A stretch of 18,745 nt of DNA from the NCBI GenBank assembly GCA_031270515.1, contig JAISXM010000101.1:1-18745 (forward strand), given 5' to 3'. Shown piece after piece: positions 1 to 6,564 of the stretch. This DNA is from Holosporales bacterium. GTDB lineage: Bacteria > Pseudomonadota > Alphaproteobacteria > BNTO01. Below the pieces are notes generated by a model that was not told where the DNA came from, did not search any database, and saw only the letters and a program-made list of their open reading frames with translations. Every line of letters starts with the position of its first letter. Positions within the stretch are counted from its first letter, which is position 1. A program made the position numbers and the translations under genes.

Positions 1-112
1 CGAACGTTCGAGGGGGGAACGTGCCCATGGATAGTAGATAACTTTCCCTATTTGGATAATAGCACAACGCGAAGTATTTATACGAGAATTATTTACACAA
101 CACTAAATACAA

Positions 113-1240
113 ATGAACATAGGCAACGTACAACTAACTATCCCCGTAATATTAGCACCAATGGCCGGCGTCACAGACTATCCATTTCGCAAAATCGTGA
201 AAGATTTTGGGTCTGGCTTGGTGTGCTCGGAAATGGTTGCAAGCCGGGCCATTATCGAAGCGCTCAAAAAGCAAGCCGTTCGGGAGCGCTTGCGTTTCTT
301 TGACTCGTCCAAGGAAGAGGCGCCCGTATCGATCCAAATTGTTGGAAGTGACCCCGCAATAATGGCGGAAGCTGCAAAATTTAACGAACAGCTCGGGGCC
401 AGCATCATCGACATAAATATGGGATGCCCAGTCAAAAAGGTCGTTAATATCGATTGCGGCGCAGCACTTATGAAAAATGAGGTGTTGGCGGGCAACATTG
501 TGCGAGCGATCGTGCGCGCGGTCCGTATTCCAGTTACGGTCAAAATGCGCCTAGGGTGGGACACGCAGCACCTGAACAGCGTGAACATTGCGCGCATCGC
601 GGAAGCCGAGGGGGCGAGCGCAGTCACGGTGCACGGTCGGACGCGGGCGCAGTTTTATGAGGGGAGCGCAGACTGGAACGCGATTGGGGCGGTCAAGGAT
701 GCTGTGGCGATTCCGGTGATTGGCAATGGCGATGTGAAAACAGCACAAGATGCAGAGCAATTGATGAAAATGTGCGATGCGGTAATGATTGGGCGCGGAG
801 CGTGCGGGCGGCCGTGGTTGCTGGGGCAGATCGGGACGGAGCTGGGCGGAGCGGCGGCTGAAGTGGGCGGAGCGGCGGCTGGGGGCGCGACGACTGAGGG
901 TTTACGACAAGCGCCAGATGATGAGTTACAAAAGACTACTGGGGGCTACGCGACAACAGAAAACTATGCGACGGCTGAGGGGAATCAAGCAACGACAAAT
1001 TATTTACAAAAAGGACCTGTAATAAATAGAGCGATACTTGTAGCCACCATACACAAGCACTTAGAGTTAATAAGGGGCACATACGGGGACAACAAAGGTG
1101 CCCTCCTCGCGCGCAAACATTTGGATTGGTACAGCAAAGGATACCCTGGTGCAGCTGCATTCCGCGCAACAGTTAATACTAAGGAAACATTTAATGAGCT
1201 AATTACGTTGGTAAATAACTTCTTTGGCACAGAGAACTGA
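113..1240 (+). CDS. dusB: tRNA-dihydrouridine synthase, DusB type, with a low-complexity insertion
   Basis: FMN-dependent reduction of uridine to dihydrouridine in tRNA. Visible family motifs: APMAGVTDYPFR near the N-terminus, the catalytic-loop motif DINMGCPVKKV (residues ~101-111) with the active-site Cys, VKMRLGWD, TVHGRTRAQFYEGSADW, and the FMN phosphate-binding GNGDV...AVMIGRGACGRPW. The helical C-terminal domain is recognisable (RKHLDWYSKGYPGAAAFR). Between GQIG (~residue 242) and INRAI (~303) lie about 60 extra residues rich in Gly, Ala, Thr and Tyr, where typical DusB has a short linker; at DNA level this begins with a 21-nt tandem repeat. ATG start; no clear Shine-Dalgarno. Upstream bases 1-112 hold no gene I can support, only a 10-bp palindrome at 1-10. 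Converges on the DedA gene with a 16-nt gap. Identification is firm; the DusB rather than DusA/C assignment is from overall motif similarity. Confidence 0.95.
   Translation: MNIGNVQLTIPVILAPMAGVTDYPFRKIVKDFGSGLVCSEMVASRAIIEALKKQAVRERLRFFDSSKEEAPVSIQIVGSDPAIMAEAAKFNEQLGASIIDINMGCPVKKVVNIDCGAALMKNEVLAGNIVRAIVRAVRIPVTVKMRLGWDTQHLNSVNIARIAEAEGASAVTVHGRTRAQFYEGSADWNAIGAVKDAVAIPVIGNGDVKTAQDAEQLMKMCDAVMIGRGACGRPWLLGQIGTELGGAAAEVGGAAAGGATTEGLRQAPDDELQKTTGGYATTENYATAEGNQATTNYLQKGPVINRAILVATIHKHLELIRGTYGDNKGALLARKHLDWYSKGYPGAAAFRATVNTKETFNELITLVNNFFGTEN
843..881 (+). repeat. 21-nt tandem repeat inside dusB
   Basis: Two copies of an identical 18-nt stretch (843-860 and 864-881) separated by 3 nt, giving a 21-nt period that stays in frame and encodes LGGAAAE/VGGAAAG. 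More degenerate Ala-Thr-Thr-Glu repeats follow to about 1000. It starts the low-complexity insertion between the catalytic and helical domains of DusB. Confidence 0.85.
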
Positions 1241-1256
1241 TGGACTGGACTTATCC

Positions 1257-1862
1257 TCAACGTGACCGCGCGCGGTGGCGCCATTTCAGCAGCAAAAACG
1301 CCAGCACAAAGCCCGCAAGGATGCACCCTCCAACGATTTGCATTTGCCCCACGCTGCGCTCCAAAAGGCGCCCCGTTTGGGGATCAAACAGGTAATCCCC
1401 GAGACAATACCCAAGCCCGCAGCTGAGCAATGCCCAAACCAAAGCCGAGACGAAGTTTAAAATGACAAAGCGCCTGGGAGCACTACCGCACAGGCCAATA
1501 ACAATGGGGCTAACTGCGCGAATGCCGTAGATGAAGCGAAACGAAAGAATAAACCATGTGTCGTACTTTTTTAAAAGCACGACGGCACGCTTGAACTTTT
1601 CGTATAGCCTTGGGAAGCGCTCCGACAAAGGGCGACCAGGATGTTGGTGCAGGTAATGCCCGACATAAAACAGCACTTGGTCAATAAACAAAGTGCTAAA
1701 AAACGCGATGGCAAAAACCTTGGATATGGAAAGATACCCAGCCGCCGCAAGCGCGCTAGCACTAAGGATTATTGTTTCGCCTTCAATGAGCGCCCCAAAA
1801 AAGACGATCAAGTAGGCAATGCCGGGCGATTGCCGCAGGAAATCGATCAAACTTTCTAACAC
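1257..1862 (-). CDS. DedA-family (SNARE-associated/VTT) membrane protein
   Basis: Integral inner-membrane protein of the DedA superfamily; family members are implicated in lipid-carrier scrambling and membrane homeostasis, but the substrate cannot be read here. Motifs: FFGALIEGETIILSASALAA in the first membrane segment, a GRPLSERFPRLYEKF loop, and the hallmark RFIYGIRAVSPIVIG with the conserved Arg residues, followed by hydrophobic helices. The frame is open upstream to a TTG at 1967, but conserved family sequence begins at LESLIDFL, so I chose the GTG at 1862 (about 201 residues, the usual DedA size). Neither start has a strong Shine-Dalgarno. Divergent from asd across the origin-like gap, convergent with dusB. 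Function of the family is confident; the exact start is not. Confidence 0.88.
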   Translation of the reverse strand: MLESLIDFLRQSPGIAYLIVFFGALIEGETIILSASALAAAGYLSISKVFAIAFFSTLFIDQVLFYVGHYLHQHPGRPLSERFPRLYEKFKRAVVLLKKYDTWFILSFRFIYGIRAVSPIVIGLCGSAPRRFVILNFVSALVWALLSCGLGYCLGDYLFDPQTGRLLERSVGQMQIVGGCILAGFVLAFLLLKWRHRARSR

Positions 1863-2007
1863 ATTTACAACGTCTTTTTCAGCAGATGACTCATCGTAAC
1901 AAACGCACCAACGGAACGAAAGAACAAAGTATGTTGGGTAGCTTTCATCAAAACAATATGTATCCAACTATAAAGCGTTACACATATTCGTTTGCCACTT
2001 TCATAGC

Positions 2008-2249
2008 TGTGAATAACTCCGTGAATAACCGTGGTATAACGCATAACATAACTTGTTCAAAAAACGCCTCCCCAACCAAGCCGTGGATAACTTTGTACTT
2101 TTGATAATCTTATTTATGCGTATTTCACAGCAAAACATGTTATTAACATACTGTGGAAAACAAACGCACAATTCAGCAAACGCAACAAATTTTGTTAATA
2201 TGACGTGTGCAAAAGGCTGTGAATAAAAAAGTTATACACGTAATTCACA
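2008..2249. promoter_or_regulatory. DnaA-box cluster in AT-rich intergenic region (candidate oriC)
   Basis: Within the gap between the divergent DedA and asd genes, two exact matches to the DnaA-box consensus TGTGNATAA occur at 2008-2016 and 2218-2226, both reading TGTGAATAA in the same orientation. One-mismatch versions are CGTGAATAA (2020-2028), CGTGGATAA (2082-2090), TTATACACG (2232-2240, opposite strand) and TAATTCACA (2241-2249, opposite strand). The surrounding sequence is strongly AT-rich and ends in an alternating AT run (about 2271-2288), as in a DNA-unwinding element. This is what a bacterial origin looks like, but a DnaA-regulated promoter for asd or an AT-rich coincidence would look similar. 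No dnaA, hemE, parAB or gidA gene is in the window to support chromosomal oriC. Confidence 0.5.
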
Positions 2250-2309
2250 GCCCCAACAATAACAACAACCTTATTATATATATAATGATATGTTATGGAG
2301 GTGTACGGC

Positions 2310-3299
2310 ATGTCGCACTTTTCTCAATTGAAATACGCCATAGTGGGTGCAACCGGAATAGTCGGACAAGAATGTTTAGCTATACTTAATAGTAGAAATG
2401 TACCAGCACACAATGTTTTTGCAATTGCTTCAAAAGACTCATGTGGCAAAGTAATTCAATATGGTGATACGCAATTAATTATACAGCACCTTGATTCGTT
2501 CGATTTTTCCCTGTGTCAGATTGCGCTTTTTTCGCCAGGAGCAAGCGTCTCGTCGGTGTTTGCACCTAAAGCGGCTCAGCAAGGTTGTTGGGTTATCGAC
2601 AACACATCATTCTTTCGTATGGATGAGGATGTGCCCCTTATTGTGCCGGAAATTAACGCGCATGCCGTGGTGCAAGCAAAGCGGCGCATAATTGCAAACC
2701 CAAATTGCTCCACTATACAGATGCTGATGGCGGTGCAACCAATTGATAAAATTTCGCCGCTGCGTACTATAGTGGTATCCACGTATCAAGCTGTTTCTGG
2801 GGCAGGGCGGTCTGCGGTGCAGGAGTTGCAGGACCAGGAGATGGGGAGCGCCGTGGCTGTGCGTTTTGCGCGCCCAATTGCGCGTAATGTCATCCCGCAG
2901 ATCGATGTGTTTATGGATGGAGGGCAAACCAAGGAAGAATGGAAGATGGTGGTGGAGACGCACAAGATCCTCAAGCCGGGGATTCGGGTGCTGGCTACGT
3001 GTGTGCGTGTGCCGGTGGTGCGGGGGCATAGCGAGGCGATTGCGTTTGAATTGGAGGATGATGTGCCCGTGGGGGACCTGGCTAAGGGTTTTGAGTCGTG
3101 TGCTGGTGTGGTGTATTGCCAGGATGGGCTTTGTACGCCGTTGGATGTGTGCGGGCGCGATGAGGTGTTTGTGGGGCGGTTGCGTAAAGATGGGCCGCGG
3201 TGGTATCAGATGTGGGTCGTGGCGGATAATGTGCGGAAGGGGGCTGCGTTGAATGCCATACAAATAGCAGATGTACTAGTTGAGCGCGGTATTGTTTAG
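2310..3299 (+). CDS. asd: aspartate-semialdehyde dehydrogenase
   Basis: Cytosolic NADPH-dependent reduction of aspartyl-4-phosphate to aspartate-4-semialdehyde, the branch point to lysine/diaminopimelate (peptidoglycan), threonine and methionine. Motifs: N-terminal Rossmann GATGIVGQE, catalytic NPNCSTIQ with the nucleophilic Cys, VSTYQAVSGAG, KEEWKMVVETHKIL, and RVPVVRGHSEAI carrying the substrate Arg and catalytic His. The phrase NVIPQIDVFMDGG is typical of the alphaproteobacterial form. Start: an ATG exists at 2295, but GGAGGTG at 2298-2304 is an excellent Shine-Dalgarno for the ATG at 2310, giving 329 residues. A TATAAT at 2281-2286 may be its -10. Retention of asd is consistent with an organism that still makes diaminopimelate. 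Confidence 0.96.
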   Translation: MSHFSQLKYAIVGATGIVGQECLAILNSRNVPAHNVFAIASKDSCGKVIQYGDTQLIIQHLDSFDFSLCQIALFSPGASVSSVFAPKAAQQGCWVIDNTSFFRMDEDVPLIVPEINAHAVVQAKRRIIANPNCSTIQMLMAVQPIDKISPLRTIVVSTYQAVSGAGRSAVQELQDQEMGSAVAVRFARPIARNVIPQIDVFMDGGQTKEEWKMVVETHKILKPGIRVLATCVRVPVVRGHSEAIAFELEDDVPVGDLAKGFESCAGVVYCQDGLCTPLDVCGRDEVFVGRLRKDGPRWYQMWVVADNVRKGAALNAIQIADVLVERGIV

Positions 3300-3301
3300 G
3301 T

Positions 3302-3359
3302 ATGTAGACCCACGCACAAAAAGATAGATTACTATATAGACATAATATATAGTCTACAT
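3302..3359. terminator. inverted repeat between asd and the convergent small gene
   Basis: ATGTAGAC (3302-3309) is exactly repeated inverted as GTCTACAT (3352-3359). A competing tight hairpin uses TAGAC at 3337-3341 with GTCTA at 3352-3356 and an A/T loop. The stem is AT-rich and lacks a clear U-run, so a bidirectional terminator role is only suggested by its place between convergent genes; its right arm overlaps the stop end of the small gene at 3354-3500. Confidence 0.3.
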
Positions 3360-3500
3360 TTGATTGGATCTCATGAAGTACTGAATCGGCACCTCTACCT
3401 GTACTGGGCGTTTGGCTACAGTAATGCCAACGGCCCCAAGGTACATAACTCCGGCGACCACTGCGACTCCAAGTCCAATCCATGCAATTCTATATATCAT
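3354..3500 (-). CDS. 48-residue single-pass membrane protein, unknown function
   Basis: Not recognised. The frame starts at an ATG (3500-3498) preceded at proper distance by GAGGAAAC, and ends in TAG at 3356-3354. The product begins MIYRIAWIGLGVAVVAGVMY, continues through a hydrophobic span (residues ~5-28) into a Lys-Arg positive stop signal, then a short polar tail of about 17 residues with PVQVEVPIQYFMR. This is the layout of a small inner-membrane protein, N-terminus out or in undetermined. It lies 90 nt downstream of alaS on the same strand, so it may be transcribed from alaS or from its own promoter in the repeat-rich spacer. A good ribosome-binding site plus clean transmembrane topology makes it more likely real than chance; homologues were not checkable. 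Confidence 0.6.
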   Translation of the reverse strand: MIYRIAWIGLGVAVVAGVMYLGAVGITVAKRPVQVEVPIQYFMRSNQM

Positions 3501-3508
3501 GTTTCCTC

Positions 3509-3572
3509 ACGTATTTTGTTATGTTTACTTACGTATTCTGTTGCGCGCTGCGTATTTTCTCACGTACTTTTT
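3509..3572. repeat. degenerate direct repeats upstream of the small membrane protein
   Basis: ACGTATTTTGTT (3509-3520), ACGTATTCTGTT (3531-3542), CGTATTTTCT (3551-3560) and ACGTACTTTTT (3562-3572) form four degenerate copies spaced roughly 22, 20 and 11 nt apart in the 90-nt alaS-small gene spacer. The near-helical spacing could suit a protein-binding site, or be slippage debris. Confidence 0.45.
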
Positions 3573-3590
3573 AGCACGCACAGTATTACC

Positions 3591-6191
3591 TTAAGCGCTC
3601 TGTAGCGCGCTCCGCACCACCTCAAGCGCGCGCTCCTCGTTTTGTATTCCGCCCGCTTGCGCAATTGTCGCGTTGCCACCACCTCGCCCTCCGGCATTGT
3701 CGCATATTTTGCGGATTAATTCTTTTGCGTTGATGTTGCGTTGGTCCGCGCTCGCTACGCCCACAATTAACACAACTTGTCCGTCACAATTGCCAATCAC
3801 TACGGCGACTCCATGTTCCATCTTGCGCTGTATCTCCTCGGCGCTGTCCCTAACTTGCTGAGGTGTGCCCGCATTTGTCCTATAAATCGCAAGCGTAACA
3901 TTGCCCACTTGTTCTTCAGAAGCTTCAATCTTTTGTTGCAAACTTTGAGCCTGACGCAGCTGTTTGTTTAGCCGCTTGTTCTCCTGCGTTAGTTGCTCTA
4001 TTTCATTCTGTGCCGTACCAAGCGCTGTGTCATACCAATCCAACAGCGCCAAGCCGCACACCGCCTCGATTCGCCTAACCCCAGCCGAAATGCCACATTC
4101 GCTGAGAATCTTAAACATGCCGATCTCCCCAGTATTCGCCACATGGAGACCTCCGCATAATTCCGTCGAAAAATACTCCTCCGCCGCCAGCTCCCCTAGC
4201 CGCACTACGCGCACAGTATTTGTGTACTTTTCGTTAAAATACGCCAACGCCGTTTTGACAAGTGGGTCATCCTTTGTGCAAACATTTGTTTTGCAAGCCA
4301 ATGCCTGCATGACCCTTGCGTTGACGTTGTGCTCAAGCTCGCGGATTTCGTCATTCGTTAATGCTCTGTCAAACGTAAAGTCAAAACGCAACCGGGTAGC
4401 ATCCACGGATGAGCCATGTTGATGTACATTTTGCGAGTTAAACAGCCGTTGCAGCGCCGCCTGCAACATGTGGGTCCCCGAGTGATGCGCACGAATGCGC
4501 GCCCTATGCCCATCATCAATCAGCGCCGTCACGCAATCGCCCGCCTTTGGTGGCGCGCCATCCACAGCGCTCCCTTCGTGCACGATCCACCCTTTGACCT
4601 TACGCACCTGATGCACGGCAAAATCTGCGTTGACCCCCTTCAGGACACCTTTATCTCCTGCTTGCCCACAGGATTCCGGAAAAAATGGCGTTTGATCCAG
4701 GATCACGCCCCACCTGTGCTCCTCAAGCTCCACCACCGCCAGCACATTCGCTTCACACGTCACATTGCCGTCGTACCAATCCGTGCTTGTATCCGGAATG
4801 CCGTCCAGCGCCAGACTTGTGTCTGACGTTTTGATCCCGAGCGTTCCGGCACTCCTGGAACTTTTGCGCTGTCCATCCATAGCGCGCTCAAATGCATCCA
4901 AATCAACGGAAATCCCTTTGTCCCTTAATATATCCACGGTCAAATCAATAGGAAAGCCATACGTATCATACAGTTTAAACGCCACATCCCCGGACAAAAC
5001 GCTCCCCTGCCGCACATCCCCCAGCGCGTCGTCCAGCATTTGCAAGCCACGGTCTAACGTGTGCCCAAAGCGAGTTTCCTCCTCTTTGATAACGCTAACT
5101 ATCCGGTTTTGGGCGGTCTGCAGCTCGCCATAGTGCTCGCCCATCAGCTGCACCAGCTTGCCCACCAGCTTATGCAACACGGGCTCCGTTGCCCCCAGTA
5201 TGCGCGCATGACGAAAAGCCCGGCGAATGATGCGCCGCAGCACATACCCGCGCCCTTCGTTCAGCGGGAGGACGCCGTCCGCGATCAAGAAGCTGATCGC
5301 GCGGATGTGGTCCGCAACCACATTGCAGGAGTGGTCGTGCGCAGAGTGTTGTGCAGAGCTTTGCGCAGAGTCGTGCGCCGAGTGTTGCCCCGTCAGCGCG
5401 CGCACCTCCTTAATAAGCTCCGCAAACATATCAATTTCAAAGTTGCTGTGCTTCCCCTGCAATATCGCAGCTATGCGCTCCAGGCCCATGCCGGTGTCTA
5501 TGCAAGGGCAAGGTAGGGCGCTGCGGATGCCGTCATCCTGCTGGTTATATTGCATAAACACAATATTCCAGATTTCCGTAAAACGGTCGCCATCTGCATC
5601 TGCATCTGCGGATCCGGGCGGGCCCCCATGCACGGACTCCCCGTGGTCGAAAAATATTTCCGTGCATGGCCCACAAGGCCCGGTGCTGCCCATGGACCAA
5701 AAGTTGTCGCTTGTGGCAATGCGAATGATTTTGGCGTCCGGAAAGCCCGTCAGCTTTTTCCATATGGTGTACGCGTCGTCGTCCTCTGTGTATATGGTGA
5801 CGCACAGGCGCTCGGGCGATAGGCCAAACTCTTTGGTCACCAGCGTCCATGCGTAATATATGGCTTGTTCTTTGAAATAATCCCCAAACGAAAAATTGCC
5901 TAGCATTTCGAAAAAAGTATGATGCCGCGCGGTGTAGCCCACGTTATCAAGGTCGTTGTGCTTGCCACCGGCTCGCACGCACTTTTGCGCGGTGGTGGCT
6001 GCTTTGAAGGGCGGGGCTTTTTTGCCTGTGAAGTAATCCTTGAACTGGTTCATGCCTGCGTTGGCGAAGAGTAGTGTTGGGTCGTTTTCGGGGACCAGGG
6101 GGCTGGATGGCACGATGGTGTGGCCATTTTTAGCGAAATACGATAAAAACTCGCGGCGAATATTGTTTATTGTGGAGTCGAAATTTTGCAT
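3591..6191 (-). CDS. alaS: alanyl-tRNA synthetase
   Basis: Class II synthetase charging tRNA-Ala, cytosolic. In order: aminoacylation domain with FANAGMNQFKDYF, CVRAGGKHNDLDNVG, TFFEMLGNFSFGDYF (motif 1-2 region), EIWNIVFMQYNQ and the motif-3 stretch DTGMGLERIAA; tRNA-recognition helices with ADGVLPLNEGRGYVLRR; editing domain with HHSGTHMLQAAL (HxxxH, ~residue 567) and CGGLH (CxxxH, ~680); C-Ala/oligomerisation region ending in a Gly-rich NAGGRGGGNATIAQAGG. Length 866 is close to normal. ATG start, with AAAGGCAG upstream. Two in-frame microsatellites lie in it: a 12-nt unit repeated four times (residues ~269-284, Ser-Ala-His/Gln-rich) and a 6-nt repeat giving ADADADGD near residue 195. Both fall in surface-loop positions, so catalysis is probably preserved. 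Confidence 0.97.
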   Translation of the reverse strand: MQNFDSTINNIRREFLSYFAKNGHTIVPSSPLVPENDPTLLFANAGMNQFKDYFTGKKAPPFKAATTAQKCVRAGGKHNDLDNVGYTARHHTFFEMLGNFSFGDYFKEQAIYYAWTLVTKEFGLSPERLCVTIYTEDDDAYTIWKKLTGFPDAKIIRIATSDNFWSMGSTGPCGPCTEIFFDHGESVHGGPPGSADADADGDRFTEIWNIVFMQYNQQDDGIRSALPCPCIDTGMGLERIAAILQGKHSNFEIDMFAELIKEVRALTGQHSAHDSAQSSAQHSAHDHSCNVVADHIRAISFLIADGVLPLNEGRGYVLRRIIRRAFRHARILGATEPVLHKLVGKLVQLMGEHYGELQTAQNRIVSVIKEEETRFGHTLDRGLQMLDDALGDVRQGSVLSGDVAFKLYDTYGFPIDLTVDILRDKGISVDLDAFERAMDGQRKSSRSAGTLGIKTSDTSLALDGIPDTSTDWYDGNVTCEANVLAVVELEEHRWGVILDQTPFFPESCGQAGDKGVLKGVNADFAVHQVRKVKGWIVHEGSAVDGAPPKAGDCVTALIDDGHRARIRAHHSGTHMLQAALQRLFNSQNVHQHGSSVDATRLRFDFTFDRALTNDEIRELEHNVNARVMQALACKTNVCTKDDPLVKTALAYFNEKYTNTVRVVRLGELAAEEYFSTELCGGLHVANTGEIGMFKILSECGISAGVRRIEAVCGLALLDWYDTALGTAQNEIEQLTQENKRLNKQLRQAQSLQQKIEASEEQVGNVTLAIYRTNAGTPQQVRDSAEEIQRKMEHGVAVVIGNCDGQVVLIVGVASADQRNINAKELIRKICDNAGGRGGGNATIAQAGGIQNEERALEVVRSALQSA
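5338..5385 (-). repeat. four 12-nt tandem repeats inside alaS
   Basis: On the plus strand the units start at 5338, 5350, 5362 and 5374 (core TGCGCAGAG plus three variable bases). They encode SAHD-SAQS-SAQH-SAHD just before the conserved VVADHIRAISFLIADG segment of AlaS. A second, 6-nt repeat (GCATCT three times, about 5594-5611) encodes alternating Ala-Asp. Confidence 0.85.
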
Positions 6192-6288
6192 GAATAGCTG
6201 CCTTTACTGTGCATGTTGTGGATATAATTTGGGGTACTTTTAGTTTTAAGTATAATAAAGCGTGTTTAACGTTTTTTTAATCTTTTCA

Positions 6289-6297
6289 TGATATAAT
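6289..6297 (+). promoter_or_regulatory. extended -10 promoter element
   Basis: TGATATAAT is a textbook extended -10 (TG, one base, TATAAT at 6292-6297). No -35 with good spacing is visible, as often for extended -10 promoters. Predicted start near 6304 is the first base of the GC-rich hairpin that follows. Confidence 0.45.
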
Positions 6298-6303
6298 AAC
6301 CAT

Positions 6304-6322
6304 CCCTAGCCCCCACCCACCC
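6304..6322 (-). other. G-quadruplex motif upstream of alaS
   Basis: The minus strand carries four G-tracts (complement of C-runs at 6304-6306, 6310-6314, 6316-6318 and 6320-6322) with loops of 1 to 3 nt, fitting the canonical G3+N1-7 pattern. It lies about 113-130 nt before the alaS start on the coding strand and overlaps the hairpin described on the plus strand. Confidence 0.7.
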
Positions 6323-6424
6323 AGGGGGCGTGCAGTAGGGAGGTGCCTGCCCAATCTTAATTATGTCACCGCAATAGTTAACAATGCAACCACTTTTGCC
6401 AGTTTACTTCGGCAATACTTTTTG
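6304..6424 (+). ncRNA. candidate small structured RNA, unclassified
   Basis: Starting right after the extended -10 element, GCCCCC (6309-6314) pairs with GGGGGC (6324-6329), and CCCTA (6304-6308) with TAGGG (6336-6340), leaving a 6-nt bulge. Further pairing of GGGC (6325-6328) with GCCC near 6349-6352 is possible. A small hairpin TTGCC/GGCAA (6396-6400/6411-6415) followed by a T-run at about 6419-6424 could terminate transcription, giving about 120 nt. It matches no RNA family I can recall (not tmRNA, SRP RNA or a T-box). It could instead be a leader of the Sel1 gene. This block is the only notable structure in the 373-nt gap between alaS and the Sel1 gene. Confidence 0.3.
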
Positions 6425-6501
6425 ACTTGTGACGGTATAGCTACATTATTTCTGGCTCACAACTTGTTAGTTATAATTATGTATATTTCTTTTATCGAAT
6501 G

Positions 6502-6530
6502 TTGCTAATCAATTTTCAATGCGATATAAT
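6502..6530 (+). promoter_or_regulatory. sigma-70-type promoter of the Sel1-repeat gene
   Basis: TTGCTA (6502-6507) and TATAAT (6525-6530) are separated by exactly 17 nt and lie 35 nt before the ATG of the Sel1-repeat gene. The -35 has 4/6 and the -10 has 6/6 consensus bases. Confidence 0.6.
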
Positions 6531-6564
6531 AAATCTATAGAATAGCAGATATAGTCGGGGTATT

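Noticed and set aside
178..627. 149-codon open frame antisense to dusB
   Set aside because: Lies wholly within dusB, shows no family motif and no ribosome-binding site; a shadow of a GC-richer gene.
2607..3263. 218-codon open frame antisense to asd
   Set aside because: His/Pro-rich low-information translation, fully covered by the well-conserved asd.
5227..5856. 209-codon open frame antisense to alaS
   Set aside because: Ser/Cys-rich translation without recognisable domain; alaS motifs cover the same bases.
6192..6560. T-box leader for alaS
   Set aside because: No T-box sequence (TGGNACCGCG-like) and such leaders are not expected in alphaproteobacteria.
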